Source: Gammaproteobacteria bacterium (GTDB lineage: Bacteria; Pseudomonadota; Gammaproteobacteria; Chromatiales; Chromatiaceae). From it: a stretch of 42,353 bases of DNA. The notes under the pieces are model-generated. The model saw only the letters and a program-made list of their open reading frames with translations. It searched no databases and was not told the origin of the DNA. The translations under genes and the position numbers were made by a program. The DNA is taken from assembly GCA_024227135.1 (NCBI GenBank), contig JAAELC010000806.1, forward strand, positions 1 through 42,353, in the 5' to 3' direction. Shown here in pieces: positions 19,664 to 29,824 of the stretch (position 1 is the first letter of the stretch; each line of letters opens with the position of its first letter).

Positions 19664-22600
19664 ATGGTTCGAAAATTGTCCCTGGCGATAGCCATGGTCC
19701 TTGGGGTGGTTCCGTTTGGTGTGCAAGCTCTAGGGCTTGGGGAGATTCGTACGAAATCCTCCCTGAACCAGAATTTGAATGCGGATATCAAGCTGTTATC
19801 GGTCAGCAAAACTGAGATGGCGGATGTCAGAATCAATCTGGCACCTGCCGCAGTTTTCAATCAGGCAGGTATCGAGCGCCCCCATTTCCTGACAAGACTG
19901 GAATTCAAGGCGATGACCTTGCCGGACGGGTCTCAGGTTATCCGGGTATCCAGTCCGGAGCCCGTCCGCGAACCCTTCGTCAACTTTTTTATCGAAGTGG
20001 ATTGGCCGAACGGCCATATGCTTCGAGAATTCACCGTACTGCTTGACCCGCCGGTCACCACCGAACGACAGCCGGCACCTGTTCAAAAACCACGGGGAGG
20101 GCAGTCCGCTCTCCCGAGCAGACCTGTGCGGTCGGCAAGGCCTGCGCCGGAAGGTTCGAACGAAGCGGGTAATTATGGCCCCACACGCCGAAATGAAACG
20201 CTGTGGGGAATTGCCGAGAAGGTTAGGCATCAAGGGACCACCATGGAGCAGATGGTGATGTCTCTTTTCTATGCCAACCCGGAAGCCTTCTTGAGGGGAA
20301 ACGTCAACAATCTGAAAGTTGGAAAAATTCTCCGTGTTCCCTCCAGGGAGGAGGTGATGGAGATGCGCTCCGGCGAAGCACGGACTGCTTTTCGTGCTCA
20401 GATGAACGATTGGCGCACGGGTACGGGTGGGGCCGCTACAGCAGAAGTTGCAGCAACACCTGCCACGGCAGATTTAGAACCCGAAGCGGTGGAATCAACC
20501 CCAGTCATGGCTGGTGTTGAGCCCGAATCGCCGGACGCACAACTGACGATTATTCCGGCCCAGTCTCCTGATGAGCCGAGTGAGGTCGAGAGCGATAATG
20601 TCGGAGCAAGGACCGATCAGCTGCGTCGGGATCTGGCAATGGCCAACGAGAGAACGGAGAGCGCTCTCGAAGAGGGGCAGGAACTACGATCCCGTATCGT
20701 TGACCTGGAATCCCAGTTGAACGATCTCCAGCGCTTGTTTGAGTTGAAGAGCGATCAGCTGGCCGAGATGCAGTCCCAGTTCAGCGGCGGCATGCCCGCC
20801 CAAATGGAGATGCCGGCTGGGGTTGATGGAATCGTTACTCAAGCGGACGGGAACCTCACGGGCGGGGATACCGAGAAGGCTGTAACGGGCATGCCGGGTG
20901 ATTCTGCCAGTCAACCCGAGAGGGAAGCGCCTCCGGAACTGGCATCCGGAATGGATGGGGAGGTATCGCCGGGAGAAACCCCCACAGACGTCATGCAGGG
21001 TGCCGATGCCATCACGAAGGCAGATCTTCCGGTAGTCGAAGAAGCACAGTCGAAGGCGGATATGGCGTCGGATTCGATGGAGAAGACGTTATCGACCGCG
21101 CCTCCAGCGTCCGAAACAGTGTCTCCCACGCCTCTTAAAGCAGATGCCGGCAAAGCTGAGCCCAAGCCCAAGGTCGCCGAGAAGGCGCCGTCTAAGCCTG
21201 CAAAGGCTGTAAAAGAACCGGCTGTGGCTGAAAAAAGTTTGCTCGACAAGTTCCTGGGTGACACCACACTGATGGGAATTGCCGCCGCGGTAGTGGTCGT
21301 GCTGGGGGCACTGGTCTGGCTGGTTGCAGGGCGGCGCAGGAAAGAAGAAGAGGAGTTCCCGGAGAGTATCCTGATCAACACGTCGGATGATGAGGCCGAT
21401 GACGTCGTTGCCTCTGAACCCGACCTTGAAGCAGCTCCCCAGTCTGAAGATGAAACCTCTTTTCTCAGTGATTTCGCAACTGAAGATGATGAAGATCCGC
21501 TTCAGACTGAAACCGGTGATGTAGACCCATTGACAGAGGCTGATGTGTACGTGGCCTATGGTCGTTACAAACAGGCGGAAGAACTCATCCGGCAGGCATT
21601 GGACCGGGAACCAGGTCGGGTTGAACTAAAGGAAAAGCTTTTCGAGATCCTTTATGCGGTCAAAGACAAGCAGGGTTTCAACAAACTTGCTGAAAAATCT
21701 GCCGCAGAAGGAATCCCCAAATCGGATCCCCAGGTCTGGGATCGGGTGGTCGCGATGGGATCGAAGATTATTCCCGGCAGTGCTTTGTTTGCTGCAGGTG
21801 TGGCTGGTCTGGGCGATACCCTGGGGGGCGGTGATGATGCCGATGACCAGTTACTTGGAGATCTGGATGATCTGGATCTGGAGGCTGATTTCTCCTCAGA
21901 GCAGGAAGACACTGTCCAACCAGAACCTTTGGCGGATATCGAAGGGCTGGAGCTGGGAGACCTGGACAGCACGGATTCAGTATTGGCAGCGGAGCCCGTA
22001 GAAGATGCCATCGGTGAGAGTACCGAAGAGATCATGGATTTCGACCTGGATTTCGACCTTGACGAGGAGACATTTGGTGAGGGTGTCGCAGATCGTATAG
22101 ACGAAGTTGAACAGGAACTGCTCAAAGAAACACCCCAGACGGATCTTATTGACCAGGCAGAAAACCTTGATTTCACCGAAGAGATCGACCTCGAAGCATT
22201 TAAACTGGAAGATGATGTGGATACCGGTTTTGGGGGGGGAGTCTCCGATGAACAGGAGATTTCCGGATTAGACTTGTTTACCGGAGATTCGGCGACGGAC
22301 GATACTGCAAGGATATCCCCGGAAGGCATAATCGAAATTGAGGACGATTTGAAAGACCTCAGCCTGGAGGAGTTGGAAACTCAGATAGCTGACAATATCG
22401 ATATAACCACACCAGTCGATACGGATCCCACGTTGGCAGACCTTTCTGATTCCAGCGGAGGGGAGATTACAGAAAACGATCTGATGATGGATATCGAGCC
22501 CCTGACACTTTCGGTTGACGAGGGGGATATGGGTATCGAATCCACCGAAAACACCGCTCTGGATGAGGTGGGTGTGAAACTTGACCTGGCACGCGCATAC

Positions 22601-22711
22601 GTGGACATGGAGGATGCCGAGGGCGCCCGCAGTATCCTGAATGAGGTATTGCTGGAAGGAAATGAAGAACAGAAGGCAGCAGCGCAAAAGATAATCGGAG
22701 AGCTGAGCTGA
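19664..22711 (+). CDS. fimV: FimV/HubP-type polar landmark protein
   Basis: FimV proteins sit at the cell poles, bind peptidoglycan and organise type IV pili, flagella or chemoreceptors. From the ATG at 19664 (ribosome binding site GGAAGGG) the protein has 1015 residues. A signal peptide (LSLAIAMVLGVVPFGVQA) is followed by the conserved N-terminal domain (LGLGEIRTKSSLNQNL), a LysM-like domain near residues 170-225 (NETLWGIAEKVR), a coiled coil near 330-365, and a transmembrane helix near 535-555 (LMGIAAAVVVVLGALVWLV). A TPR-like segment follows near 624 (ADVYVAYGRYKQAEELIRQAL), then a long acidic Asp/Glu-rich region and the C-terminal FimV domain (about 965-1010, LDLARAYVDMEDAEGARSIL). A longer frame from a TTG at 19592 would put 24 residues before the signal peptide and is unlikely. 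Confidence 0.95.
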   Translation: MVRKLSLAIAMVLGVVPFGVQALGLGEIRTKSSLNQNLNADIKLLSVSKTEMADVRINLAPAAVFNQAGIERPHFLTRLEFKAMTLPDGSQVIRVSSPEPVREPFVNFFIEVDWPNGHMLREFTVLLDPPVTTERQPAPVQKPRGGQSALPSRPVRSARPAPEGSNEAGNYGPTRRNETLWGIAEKVRHQGTTMEQMVMSLFYANPEAFLRGNVNNLKVGKILRVPSREEVMEMRSGEARTAFRAQMNDWRTGTGGAATAEVAATPATADLEPEAVESTPVMAGVEPESPDAQLTIIPAQSPDEPSEVESDNVGARTDQLRRDLAMANERTESALEEGQELRSRIVDLESQLNDLQRLFELKSDQLAEMQSQFSGGMPAQMEMPAGVDGIVTQADGNLTGGDTEKAVTGMPGDSASQPEREAPPELASGMDGEVSPGETPTDVMQGADAITKADLPVVEEAQSKADMASDSMEKTLSTAPPASETVSPTPLKADAGKAEPKPKVAEKAPSKPAKAVKEPAVAEKSLLDKFLGDTTLMGIAAAVVVVLGALVWLVAGRRRKEEEEFPESILINTSDDEADDVVASEPDLEAAPQSEDETSFLSDFATEDDEDPLQTETGDVDPLTEADVYVAYGRYKQAEELIRQALDREPGRVELKEKLFEILYAVKDKQGFNKLAEKSAAEGIPKSDPQVWDRVVAMGSKIIPGSALFAAGVAGLGDTLGGGDDADDQLLGDLDDLDLEADFSSEQEDTVQPEPLADIEGLELGDLDSTDSVLAAEPVEDAIGESTEEIMDFDLDFDLDEETFGEGVADRIDEVEQELLKETPQTDLIDQAENLDFTEEIDLEAFKLEDDVDTGFGGGVSDEQEISGLDLFTGDSATDDTARISPEGIIEIEDDLKDLSLEELETQIADNIDITTPVDTDPTLADLSDSSGGEITENDLMMDIEPLTLSVDEGDMGIESTENTALDEVGVKLDLARAYVDMEDAEGARSILNEVLLEGNEEQKAAAQKIIGELS

Positions 22712-22801
22712 GCAGTCTTATCAGAACTCCCAGGTCAGATAGTTTGAGCCGGTGTTGCCACGGGTTGCTACTCTACTTGTCCGCAGCCCGTTGATTTGCC
22801 C

Positions 22802-23593
22802 ATGCGATGGGCGTTGGGTGTCGAGTATGACGGAAGTCCTTTTCATGGCTGGCAGCTTCAAGAGGATCTGAATACCGTTCAGTTGCGACTCGAGCAGGCG
22901 GTATCCAGAGTGGCAAACCAAACTGTCAGAGTGGTCTGTGCAGGTCGCACGGATACCGGAGTCCATGGAGCAGGGCAGGTGGTCCATTTTGATTCGGACG
23001 CCGACCGTACTCCGAGAAACTGGGTGCTGGGCTGCAATGCCAACCTGCCACCGGAAATCAATATAAACTGGGCTTGTCCCGTACCTGACCATTTCCATGC
23101 CCGGTTTGCGGCAATCAGCCGTAGCTATCGATACATTATCCTCAATCGGGCAACCCGTTCCGCCATCTGGCAGAAACGGGCAACCTGGACCCATTACCCG
23201 CTCAATGAAAAACGAATGCAACAGGCAGCCCAATGCCTGGTGGGGACCCATGATTTCTCCTCTTACAGGGCGCTGGGTTGCCAGGCTAAAAGTCCGGTGC
23301 GTACCCTGACCCGTCTGATAATCAACCGAGAAGGAAACAGGGTGTTGCTGGATGTCACTGCTGACGGATTCCTGCATCACATGGTACGGAATATCGCGGG
23401 GGTGCTTATGAGTATTGGGAGGGGAGATCGCCCTGTCGAATGGGCACGGGAAGTTCTGGAATTACGAGATCGCACGTTGGGTGGCGTCACTGCTCCGCCT
23501 CAGGGGTTGTATCTGCTGGGTGTTGGTTATCCGGAGGAGTACCATTTACCGGAGCACCTGGAATTCGAATCATTGATGCCCCCTGAAACCTGA
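22802..23593 (+). CDS. truA: tRNA pseudouridine(38-40) synthase
   Basis: TruA makes pseudouridine at positions 38-40 of the tRNA anticodon stem-loop. The catalytic Asp is Asp51 in CAGRTDTGVHG, and the segments VEYDGSPFHGWQ at the start and DGFLHHMVRNI late in the protein are typical. The ATG at 22802 gives the usual beginning of the family (RWALGVEYDG); the TTG six bases earlier would add two residues. Neither start has a clear ribosome binding site. The gene follows fimV by 90 bp, as in related genomes. Confidence 0.95.
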   Translation: MRWALGVEYDGSPFHGWQLQEDLNTVQLRLEQAVSRVANQTVRVVCAGRTDTGVHGAGQVVHFDSDADRTPRNWVLGCNANLPPEININWACPVPDHFHARFAAISRSYRYIILNRATRSAIWQKRATWTHYPLNEKRMQQAAQCLVGTHDFSSYRALGCQAKSPVRTLTRLIINREGNRVLLDVTADGFLHHMVRNIAGVLMSIGRGDRPVEWAREVLELRDRTLGGVTAPPQGLYLLGVGYPEEYHLPEHLEFESLMPPET

Positions 23594-23980
23594 ACCAACA
23601 GTCAGTCCCAACAGGATGCATGTCTTCGATCTGGCGATGCATTTTGGGACGTGCCAGGCCCCAAACTGCATTCGATGGTCGACACCCCGTTTATTACCTC
23701 AGGCATCCTGTGTTCGAGCCGCTGCGCCACACCATAGCAAACGGACGTGGTCACGATAGGGGGCTGGGGAGCTGTTGCTGGCCGCACCGGGCGGCATGAT
23801 CGGAATTCAGTGGATCCGTTTGACAAACCCGGCCCACCCGTAGTGATTCCAATCAAGGCGGAATGCGCTTTTTGAGACTGTAAACTTCCTCCGAAGGGAA
23901 CAATCCAGCCGGGGTAGGGCGTGCTTTTTGAGACTGTAAACTTCCTCCGAAGGGAACAATCCTGTATCTTTGTTGCCCCA
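23594..23980. other. Gene-free gap between truA and trpF
   Basis: No recognisable gene occurs here. It contains a perfect 40-bp direct repeat (annotated separately) and the short motif CAGTCAGTC (23599-23607), which recurs twice near 36.3-36.5 kb. No trp leader peptide or attenuator is visible. A stretch near 23680-23735 recalls part of a tRNA on the minus strand but cannot be folded into one. Confidence 0.6.
23867..23962. repeat. Perfect 40-bp direct repeat ahead of trpF
   Basis: The same 40 bases occur at 23867-23906 and 23923-23962, beginning GCTTTTTGAGACTG and ending GGGAACAATCC, separated by 16 unrelated bases. Each copy contains CTTCCTCCGAAG, which can form a 4-bp stem. The second copy ends 18 bases before the trpF ATG and would be transcribed in its leader. 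Exact identity in a non-coding gap points to recent duplication or constraint. Confidence 0.9.
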
Positions 23981-24604
23981 ATGAGAACTCGGGTCAAGAT
24001 ATGCGGTATCACCCGGCGGGATGATGCCCTGGAAGCTGTTCGACTGGGCGCTGATGCGATTGGTCTGGTTTTCTATCCTCCAAGCCCAAGAGCCGTATCG
24101 ATCGAGCGTGCCAGCGAGATCGTTGAGGGGTTGCCCCCGTTTGTGACGGTCGTGGGTTTGCTTGTTGATCCGAAAAGGTCAGAGGTAGCAGAGATTCTGT
24201 CCCGGACGCGAATTGACCTGCTTCAGTTCCATGGTAGTGAATCACCAGAAGCCTGCGAAGGTCATGGCCGACCCTATATCAAGGCGATTCGGATGAAAGA
24301 GAAGGTGGATCTGCACGCCCTTATGGCGCAATACAGAGGGGCTGCGGGGCTGCTGCTCGACACCTACCGTAAGGGGGTTCCCGGTGGAACCGGTACGAGT
24401 TTCGACTGGGATCGGATTCCAGCGGATCTGGCAGACCGAATTGTGCTGGCAGGTGGTCTCTCGGCTGACAATATCGAAGAAGCGGTCTGCCGGGTAAAAC
24501 CATTCGCTGTCGATGTCAGTGGTGGTGTGGAATCCCACAAAGGCATCAAGGATGCCATACAGATTGATCTATTCATACGAGGAGTTCAACGTGCCGACTG
24601 GTAG
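23981..24604 (+). CDS. trpF: Phosphoribosylanthranilate isomerase
   Basis: It converts N-(5-phosphoribosyl)anthranilate to the carboxyphenylamino deoxyribulose phosphate. From the ATG at 23981 the protein has 207 residues, the normal length, and begins [14 protein letters not shown] with the general base Cys8 in KICG; the acid Asp127 lies in [13 protein letters not shown] at 23921 would add 20 residues encoded by the 40-bp repeat and is unlikely to be the start. trpB overlaps its 3' end by 14 bp, indicating translational coupling. Confidence 0.95.
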   Translation: MRTRVKICGITRRDDALEAVRLGADAIGLVFYPPSPRAVSIERASEIVEGLPPFVTVVGLLVDPKRSEVAEILSRTRIDLLQFHGSESPEACEGHGRPYIKAIRMKEKVDLHALMAQYRGAAGLLLDTYRKGVPGGTGTSFDWDRIPADLADRIVLAGGLSADNIEEAVCRVKPFAVDVSGGVESHKGIKDAIQIDLFIRGVQRADW

Positions 24605-25808
24605 TCAGAGAGATTTTATGGAAATGCCAGATGAACGGGGGCATTTCGGTAATTATGGGGGCATGTTCGTGGCCGAGACTCTGATGGAGCCTTTGTTGGA
24701 ACTGCGTCTGGCCTATGAAAAGTACATGCAGGACGATGAGTTTCTGGCCGAGCTGGATCAGGACCTGGCCGACTATGTCGGACGCCCGTCTTCTCTCTAC
24801 CATGCAAAGCGATTGAGCCAGGAGGCAGGCGGTGCACAGATCTATCTGAAGCGAGAGGATTTGAATCACACGGGTGCCCACAAAATCAACAACACGGTTG
24901 GTCAGGCGCTGCTCGCCAGGCGCATGGGCAAGACCAGGATAATCGCTGAAACCGGTGCCGGTCAGCATGGAGTGGCCACGGCGACGGTAGCCGCTCGCAT
25001 GGGGCTGGAGTGCGTGGTTTACATGGGGGCGGTGGATATCGTGCGCCAGGAAGCCAATGTCTACCGAATGCGCATGCTGGGTGCCGACGTCGTGGCTGTT
25101 GAATCCGGGTCGAAAACTCTCAAGGATGCCCTCAACGAAGCGATGCGCGACTGGGTGACTCATATCGACGACACCTTCTACATCATCGGCACCGTGGCAG
25201 GACCCCATCCCTATCCTGCACTGGTCCGGGACTTTCAGACGGTGATCGGTCGTGAAGCCAGGGATCAGATACAGCGTAAGACAGGCCGTTTGCCCGATGC
25301 CCTGGTCGCCTGTGTGGGGGGCGGTTCCAACGCCATAGGATTATTCTACCCGTTCCTCAACGATTCCCAGACGGCGATCTATGGGGTTGAGGCGGCAGGT
25401 AAAGGGCTTGAGAGCGGACAACATGCCGCACCCTTGTGTGCGGGCCAGTCCGGCGTACTGCATGGGAACCGAACATATCTGATGCAGGATGAGAATGGTC
25501 AAATTACCGAAACCCATTCGATTTCTGCGGGCCTGGATTATCCGGGGGTCGGCCCGGAACACGCCTGGTTGAAAGATGCAGGACGGGCAGAATATGTGGG
25601 TGTCACGGACGAAGAGGCACTGGAGGCCTTTCACACCCTGACTCGTTGCGAGGGGATCATTCCTGCACTGGAGTCGAGTCATGCCATAGCCTATGCGATC
25701 AGCCTGGCTTCACGTATGACACCTGATCAGACCATTCTGGTGAATCTGTCTGGCCGGGGGGATAAAGACATGCATACGGTTGCTGCGTTGGATGGGATGA
25801 CACGATGA
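24591..25808 (+). CDS. trpB: Tryptophan synthase beta subunit
   Basis: It joins indole and serine to make tryptophan, with PLP. The chosen GTG at 24591 follows a good GAGGAG ribosome binding site seven bases upstream, within the end of trpF, and gives 405 residues. ATG 24618 would give a slightly shorter protein. The PLP Lys is Lys98 in [17 protein letters not shown], which binds the PLP phosphate, and GRGDKDMHT near the C-terminus are present. Its stop codon overlaps the trpA start (ATGA), so the alpha and beta subunits are coupled. Confidence 0.97.
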   Translation: MPTGSQRDFMEMPDERGHFGNYGGMFVAETLMEPLLELRLAYEKYMQDDEFLAELDQDLADYVGRPSSLYHAKRLSQEAGGAQIYLKREDLNHTGAHKINNTVGQALLARRMGKTRIIAETGAGQHGVATATVAARMGLECVVYMGAVDIVRQEANVYRMRMLGADVVAVESGSKTLKDALNEAMRDWVTHIDDTFYIIGTVAGPHPYPALVRDFQTVIGREARDQIQRKTGRLPDALVACVGGGSNAIGLFYPFLNDSQTAIYGVEAAGKGLESGQHAAPLCAGQSGVLHGNRTYLMQDENGQITETHSISAGLDYPGVGPEHAWLKDAGRAEYVGVTDEEALEAFHTLTRCEGIIPALESSHAIAYAISLASRMTPDQTILVNLSGRGDKDMHTVAALDGMTR

Positions 25809-26614
25809 GTCGTATTAGTGACTGTTTCGAGAGTTTAAAGGAGCGGAATCGGGTCGCCTTGATTCCCTTTGTCACAGCAGGTGACCCCGATCCGGACCAG
25901 ACAGTGCCCCTGATGCACGCCATGGTTGCGGCAGGTGCGGATATGATCGAGCTGGGTATACCCTTTTCGGATCCCATGGCTGACGGGCCGGTTATTCAAC
26001 GGGCCAGTGAGCGGGCTCTGGAGCATGGCGTCACCTTGCGAGACGTGCTGGCGATGGTTCGTCGGTTCCGGGCGGAGAATGCCGGAACGCCGGTTATCCT
26101 GATGGGCTATCTCAACCCGGTGGAGGCCCTTGGGTACGAGCGTTTTGCCAGGGAAGCTGCAGAGTGCGGTGTTGACGGTTTACTGACGGTGGATATACCC
26201 CCGGAAGAGGCAGAAGAGCTGATTACGGCTCTCAGGCCCCAGGGGATTGCCCCGATTTTTCTGATTTCACCCACCAGCACCAGAGAACGGGTCAAGCGCA
26301 TCTGCGATGCTGCCGAGGGTTACGTTTACTACGTCTCTGTCAAGGGTATAACCGGATCAGCGGATCTTTCCACCGAGGAGGTGGAGCGCCGGTTGAAGGT
26401 GATTCGAGAGATAACCAGCCTGCCGGTTGGTGTGGGGTTCGGAATCAAGGATCCGGAGACGGCCAGAGCGGTGGCTCAGGTGGGTGATGCGGTGATCGTT
26501 GGCAGTGCCTTGATCAAGCGGATCGAAGAGCATGCGGATCAACCTGGGGCGATGGTGTCGGCGGTGACAGAATTACTGGCGGGAATGCGAAGCGCAATGG
26601 ATTCGGGCTGCTGA
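25805..26614 (+). CDS. trpA: Tryptophan synthase alpha subunit
   Basis: It cleaves indole-3-glycerol phosphate to indole, which is channelled to TrpB. The 269-residue protein has both catalytic acids, Glu49 in [11 protein letters not shown] and Asp60 in DPMADGP, and the phosphate-binding [12 protein letters not shown] segment. It starts in the four-base overlap with trpB. accD begins 66 bp downstream. Confidence 0.97.
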   Translation: MSRISDCFESLKERNRVALIPFVTAGDPDPDQTVPLMHAMVAAGADMIELGIPFSDPMADGPVIQRASERALEHGVTLRDVLAMVRRFRAENAGTPVILMGYLNPVEALGYERFAREAAECGVDGLLTVDIPPEEAEELITALRPQGIAPIFLISPTSTRERVKRICDAAEGYVYYVSVKGITGSADLSTEEVERRLKVIREITSLPVGVGFGIKDPETARAVAQVGDAVIVGSALIKRIEEHADQPGAMVSAVTELLAGMRSAMDSGC

Positions 26615-26680
26615 TGTTTTATATCGTAGAATTGCCCTCATCTTGTAGAGACAATGATTCAATGACAGCGGGAAGAAAGA

Positions 26681-27541
26681 ATGAGCTGGTTTGAAAAACT
26701 GATGCCCAGCCGCATCAGGACCGAGGGCGGCAGCAAGCGGGTGGTACCGGAAGGTCTGTGGGCCAAATGTCCGGGTTGTGGAGCCATTCTCTATCGCGCT
26801 GAAATGGAAAGAAACCGGGATGTTTGTCCCAAGTGTGGTTATCACAACAGGATAAATGCCCGTCGGCGTCTCGATGTCTTCCTCGATCCTGAGCCCAGGG
26901 AAGAGATTGGAGAGAATCTCTCCCCCACCGATCCACTGAAGTTCAAGGACAGTAAAAAATACAAGGACAGAATATCCCAGGCTCAGAAAATCAGCGGCGA
27001 AAAGGATGCGCTGGTGGTGATGCGCGGTCAATTGAAGGGGATGGACCTGGTCGTTGCGGCTTTCGAATTCGGTTTCATGGGCGGTTCGATGGGCTCGGTG
27101 GTAGGTGAACGGTTCGTGGCTGGTGCCAACATCAGTATCGAGCGAGGCATTCCTCTGGTTTGTTTCTCTGCCAGTGGTGGTGCCCGGATGCAGGAGTCCC
27201 TGTTTTCTTTGATGCAGATGGCCAAGACCAGCGCAGTGCTGGCACAAATGGAAAAAAGAGGAATTCCGTTCGTTTCTGTGATGACTGATCCTACAATGGG
27301 CGGTGTGTCAGCCAGCTTCGCTATGCTGGGCGATATCAATGTGGCCGAACCCAATGCACTCATCGGGTTTGCCGGCCCTCGCGTCATCGAGCAGACAGTG
27401 AGAGAAAAACTACCAGAAGGTTTTCAGCGCAGTGAATTTCTGCTGGATCACGGTGCCATCGATATGATCGTGGATCGTCGTGACATGCGGGAGCGAATAG
27501 CTAATTTGCTGAGTATCCTTACCCAGCAACCCAGAACTTGA
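26681..27541 (+). CDS. accD: Acetyl-CoA carboxylase carboxyltransferase beta subunit
   Basis: AccD, with AccA, transfers carboxyl from biotin to acetyl-CoA, making malonyl-CoA for fatty acid synthesis. The 286-residue protein has an N-terminal zinc ribbon with Cys30, Cys33, Cys49 and Cys52 (CPGCG and CPKCG) and the carboxyltransferase core with [11 protein letters not shown] and [12 protein letters not shown] possible -10 box (TAGAAT, 26627-26632) lies in the trpA-accD gap. The neighbour order accD-folC is conserved in gammaproteobacteria. Confidence 0.97.
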   Translation: MSWFEKLMPSRIRTEGGSKRVVPEGLWAKCPGCGAILYRAEMERNRDVCPKCGYHNRINARRRLDVFLDPEPREEIGENLSPTDPLKFKDSKKYKDRISQAQKISGEKDALVVMRGQLKGMDLVVAAFEFGFMGGSMGSVVGERFVAGANISIERGIPLVCFSASGGARMQESLFSLMQMAKTSAVLAQMEKRGIPFVSVMTDPTMGGVSASFAMLGDINVAEPNALIGFAGPRVIEQTVREKLPEGFQRSEFLLDHGAIDMIVDRRDMRERIANLLSILTQQPRT

Positions 27542-27725
27542 GGGCTGGACTCAGGGTACCGGGGTGAATTGTGTCCAGATATCTGCCCGGTTGGTAACAG
27601 GCAGTTCCGGCACTCCTGGGATGTACTGCTCACTTCCAGGTTACCCCACCTGGCAGAAGTATTGGAATCCACACTCAACCCCCCGGTAGTTGCTGTTCCA
27701 GGTATTAACCAGAGTCTTTCTTCTC

Positions 27726-28997
27726 ATGCGTTTTCAGACCCTCGATGAATGGTTGGAATGGCAGTCTGGTCTGCATCCCAGCAAGATAGAGTTGGGGCTC
27801 GATCGGGTTTCTGCGGTTTGGCAGTCTTTAAATCCATCAGGCTTTTCGGGCAAGATCATTACCGTGGCAGGGACCAATGGTAAAGGCTCCTGTGTCGCGA
27901 TCCTGGAATCCGTTTTGATTGCTGCGGGATATTGCACGGGTTGCTATACCTCCCCTCATCTGGTGCGTTACAACGAGCGTATCCGTCTCAATGGCAGTGA
28001 TATCGGTGATCAGGCTTTGTGCGAGGTTTTCGATGAGGTGGATCGGGCTCGTGGTGATATTTCACTGACCTATTTCGAATTCGGTACGTTGGCAGCGCTC
28101 CGCTACTTCGTTAAGCAGGCAGCTGAGGTGCTGGTGCTCGAGGTTGGTCTGGGAGGAAGGCTGGATGCAGTGAATATCCTGGATGCCGATCTGGCGCTGA
28201 TCACCTCTGTCGATATCGATCATACGGATTGGCTGGGGGAGACCCGTGAGCTGATAGCAATCGAGAAAGGGGGGGTTATGCGCCCGGGTAGCGCTACGGT
28301 GTTCGGCAGCGACGATCCACCGGGTACGCTGCTTCTACAGGCTCAGGAGCTGGGTTCCCCCCTGTTTGTCGCCGGGAGGGATTTCAGGCATGAGCATCAA
28401 GCTGGAGGATGGTGCTGGCAGTGGGAGGGTTACAGGTTCGAGCATTTACCCTGTCCCCGTATGCAAGGCGGTTTTCAACTCAGCAATGCCTCTGCGGTAC
28501 TCATGGTGTTGATGCTGCTGCGACAGAAACTTCCGGTGGCTCGGGCTGCGATCGATCGAGGGTTGCAGGATGCCTGGGTCGAGGGGCGCTTTCAGGTGGT
28601 AGGAACAGATCCGACTGTCATTCTGGACGTGGCGCATAATCCTCATGCCAGTCGTGCTCTGGCTGAAAACCTGATCGCTACGGATTGCCGGGGGCGAACC
28701 CTGGCTCTGTTCTGCATGCTGGAAGGAAAGGATGTTGAGGGGGTTGTTCGGGTCATGCTGCCCTGGATCGATCGCTGGTATCTTGCAGGGGTGGCGGGTG
28801 AGAGGGCGCTGGCATTGGATGAACTGGTATCCAGAGTGGAAAATGCCGGTGTTTCAGCGCACCGTATGAGCAGATTTTCAGATCTGGGATTAGCCTGGGA
28901 ACACATAAAGAGGAATGCCAGGGCCACTGATAGAGTCGTCGTATTCGGTTCCTTTTACCTGATAGGCGAAATGATGCAGATGATTCGTAATTCCTGA
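27726..28997 (+). CDS. folC: Bifunctional folylpolyglutamate synthase/dihydrofolate synthase
   Basis: FolC adds glutamate to dihydropteroate and then extends the glutamate tail of folates. From the ATG at 27726 there are 423 residues. It begins QTLDEWLEWQSGLHPSKIELG, as usual for this family, and has the ATP-binding loop GTNGKGS (residues 49-55), the YTSPHLVRYNERI loop, and Mur-ligase middle and C-terminal domains (DVAHNPHA). A TTG 36 bases upstream would add 12 residues with no family support. It follows accD after a 184-bp gap with no other gene visible. Confidence 0.95.
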   Translation: MRFQTLDEWLEWQSGLHPSKIELGLDRVSAVWQSLNPSGFSGKIITVAGTNGKGSCVAILESVLIAAGYCTGCYTSPHLVRYNERIRLNGSDIGDQALCEVFDEVDRARGDISLTYFEFGTLAALRYFVKQAAEVLVLEVGLGGRLDAVNILDADLALITSVDIDHTDWLGETRELIAIEKGGVMRPGSATVFGSDDPPGTLLLQAQELGSPLFVAGRDFRHEHQAGGWCWQWEGYRFEHLPCPRMQGGFQLSNASAVLMVLMLLRQKLPVARAAIDRGLQDAWVEGRFQVVGTDPTVILDVAHNPHASRALAENLIATDCRGRTLALFCMLEGKDVEGVVRVMLPWIDRWYLAGVAGERALALDELVSRVENAGVSAHRMSRFSDLGLAWEHIKRNARATDRVVVFGSFYLIGEMMQMIRNS

Positions 28998-29021
28998 AGA
29001 CAGGAATGCTGGTTTTCTCTT

Positions 29022-29051
29022 TTACTGAGCCTGGTTACCTTGCTATATAAT
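29022..29051 (+). promoter_or_regulatory. Putative promoter ahead of dedD
   Basis: TTACTG (29022-29027) and a perfect TATAAT (29046-29051) are separated by 18 bp and lie 34 bp before the GTG start of the SPOR-domain gene, just after folC ends. This would allow dedD-cvpA expression independent of accD-folC. Confidence 0.5.
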
Positions 29052-29084
29052 GTCGATGGAATTACACCGCTGAGAGAATAGATC

Positions 29085-29672
29085 GTGGATGAGGGGCTGA
29101 AAAAAAGGCTGATTGGCGCAACTGTACTGGTTTCACTGGTAGTGATTTTCGTGCCTATGCTGTTGCAGCATGAGCCGGTGATAGAGCAGGGGATAGAACA
29201 GACGAACATTCCCCCTCAACCGACAAAGGAATTCACCTCCGGGCTGTTGCCCCCGGAGACAGAACGACTCGTTTTACCCATTGAGCAGATCACGCCATTG
29301 CAGCGAACCCGTCCGCCGAAGGCGTCTACACCCGATAAACCGGTGGTTGCCCCCAAACCCGATAAAACGCCTGAAATAGCCCAAAAGCCTTCCACCACGC
29401 CGAAAAAGACGGAGATCAAAGCCGGATTGTCGGCCTGGGTGATACAGGTAGGCAGTTTTTCTCATAGAAGAAATGCGGATAACCTGGTGAAAACGCTTCG
29501 GGAAAAGAAGTTTTCAGCCTTTATGGAATCGGTAGACCTGAAGGGAAAACGTTTGTATAGGGTGCGGGTTGGACCGGAGGTGGACCGGGGGCAGGCAGAG
29601 GCCATGCTGGTGCAGTTGAATCGGGTCATCAAGCCTTTTAAGTTGAAGGGTACCCTGACAACCTATCCCTGA
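29085..29672 (+). CDS. dedD: SPOR domain protein, DedD-like
   Basis: This 195-residue protein has one transmembrane helix near residues 8-26 (LIGATVLVSLVVIFVPMLL), a Pro/Lys-rich periplasmic linker (about 40-113) and a C-terminal SPOR domain (about 115-193) beginning AWVIQVGSFSHRRNADNL. SPOR domains bind denuded peptidoglycan at the septum, and DedD helps cell constriction. The start is GTG. Its place between folC and cvpA is the usual one for dedD, which supports the name although the protein is short and divergent outside the SPOR domain. Confidence 0.88.
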   Translation: MDEGLKKRLIGATVLVSLVVIFVPMLLQHEPVIEQGIEQTNIPPQPTKEFTSGLLPPETERLVLPIEQITPLQRTRPPKASTPDKPVVAPKPDKTPEIAQKPSTTPKKTEIKAGLSAWVIQVGSFSHRRNADNLVKTLREKKFSAFMESVDLKGKRLYRVRVGPEVDRGQAEAMLVQLNRVIKPFKLKGTLTTYP

Positions 29673-29824
29673 GCAGCAGGTTTTTTCCTTTTCTTGACCG
29701 GTATTCCCAACTTCACATGGAAACTTCCCATCGCTTCAGTTGCCCTGGTGGTTTTGGTACCATTACGATCTTTCAAGACCTGGGTGAATACCTCAGGAAC
29801 GTCCGGATTCGGGGATATGGCTGA

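Noticed and set aside
21652-22329. 225-codon minus-strand frame rich in Ser
   Set aside because: It mirrors the Asp/Glu-rich codons of fimV, which give Ser on the opposite strand.
23599-23607. CAGTCAGTC motif shared by 23599, 36269 and 36521
   Set aside because: Three copies of a nine-base word exceed chance only slightly; kept only as part of the nfi observation.
23680-23735. tRNA-like stretch on the minus strand (GGTGTGGCGCAG)
   Set aside because: It recalls the 5' part of proline tRNA, but acceptor, anticodon and T arms cannot be formed.
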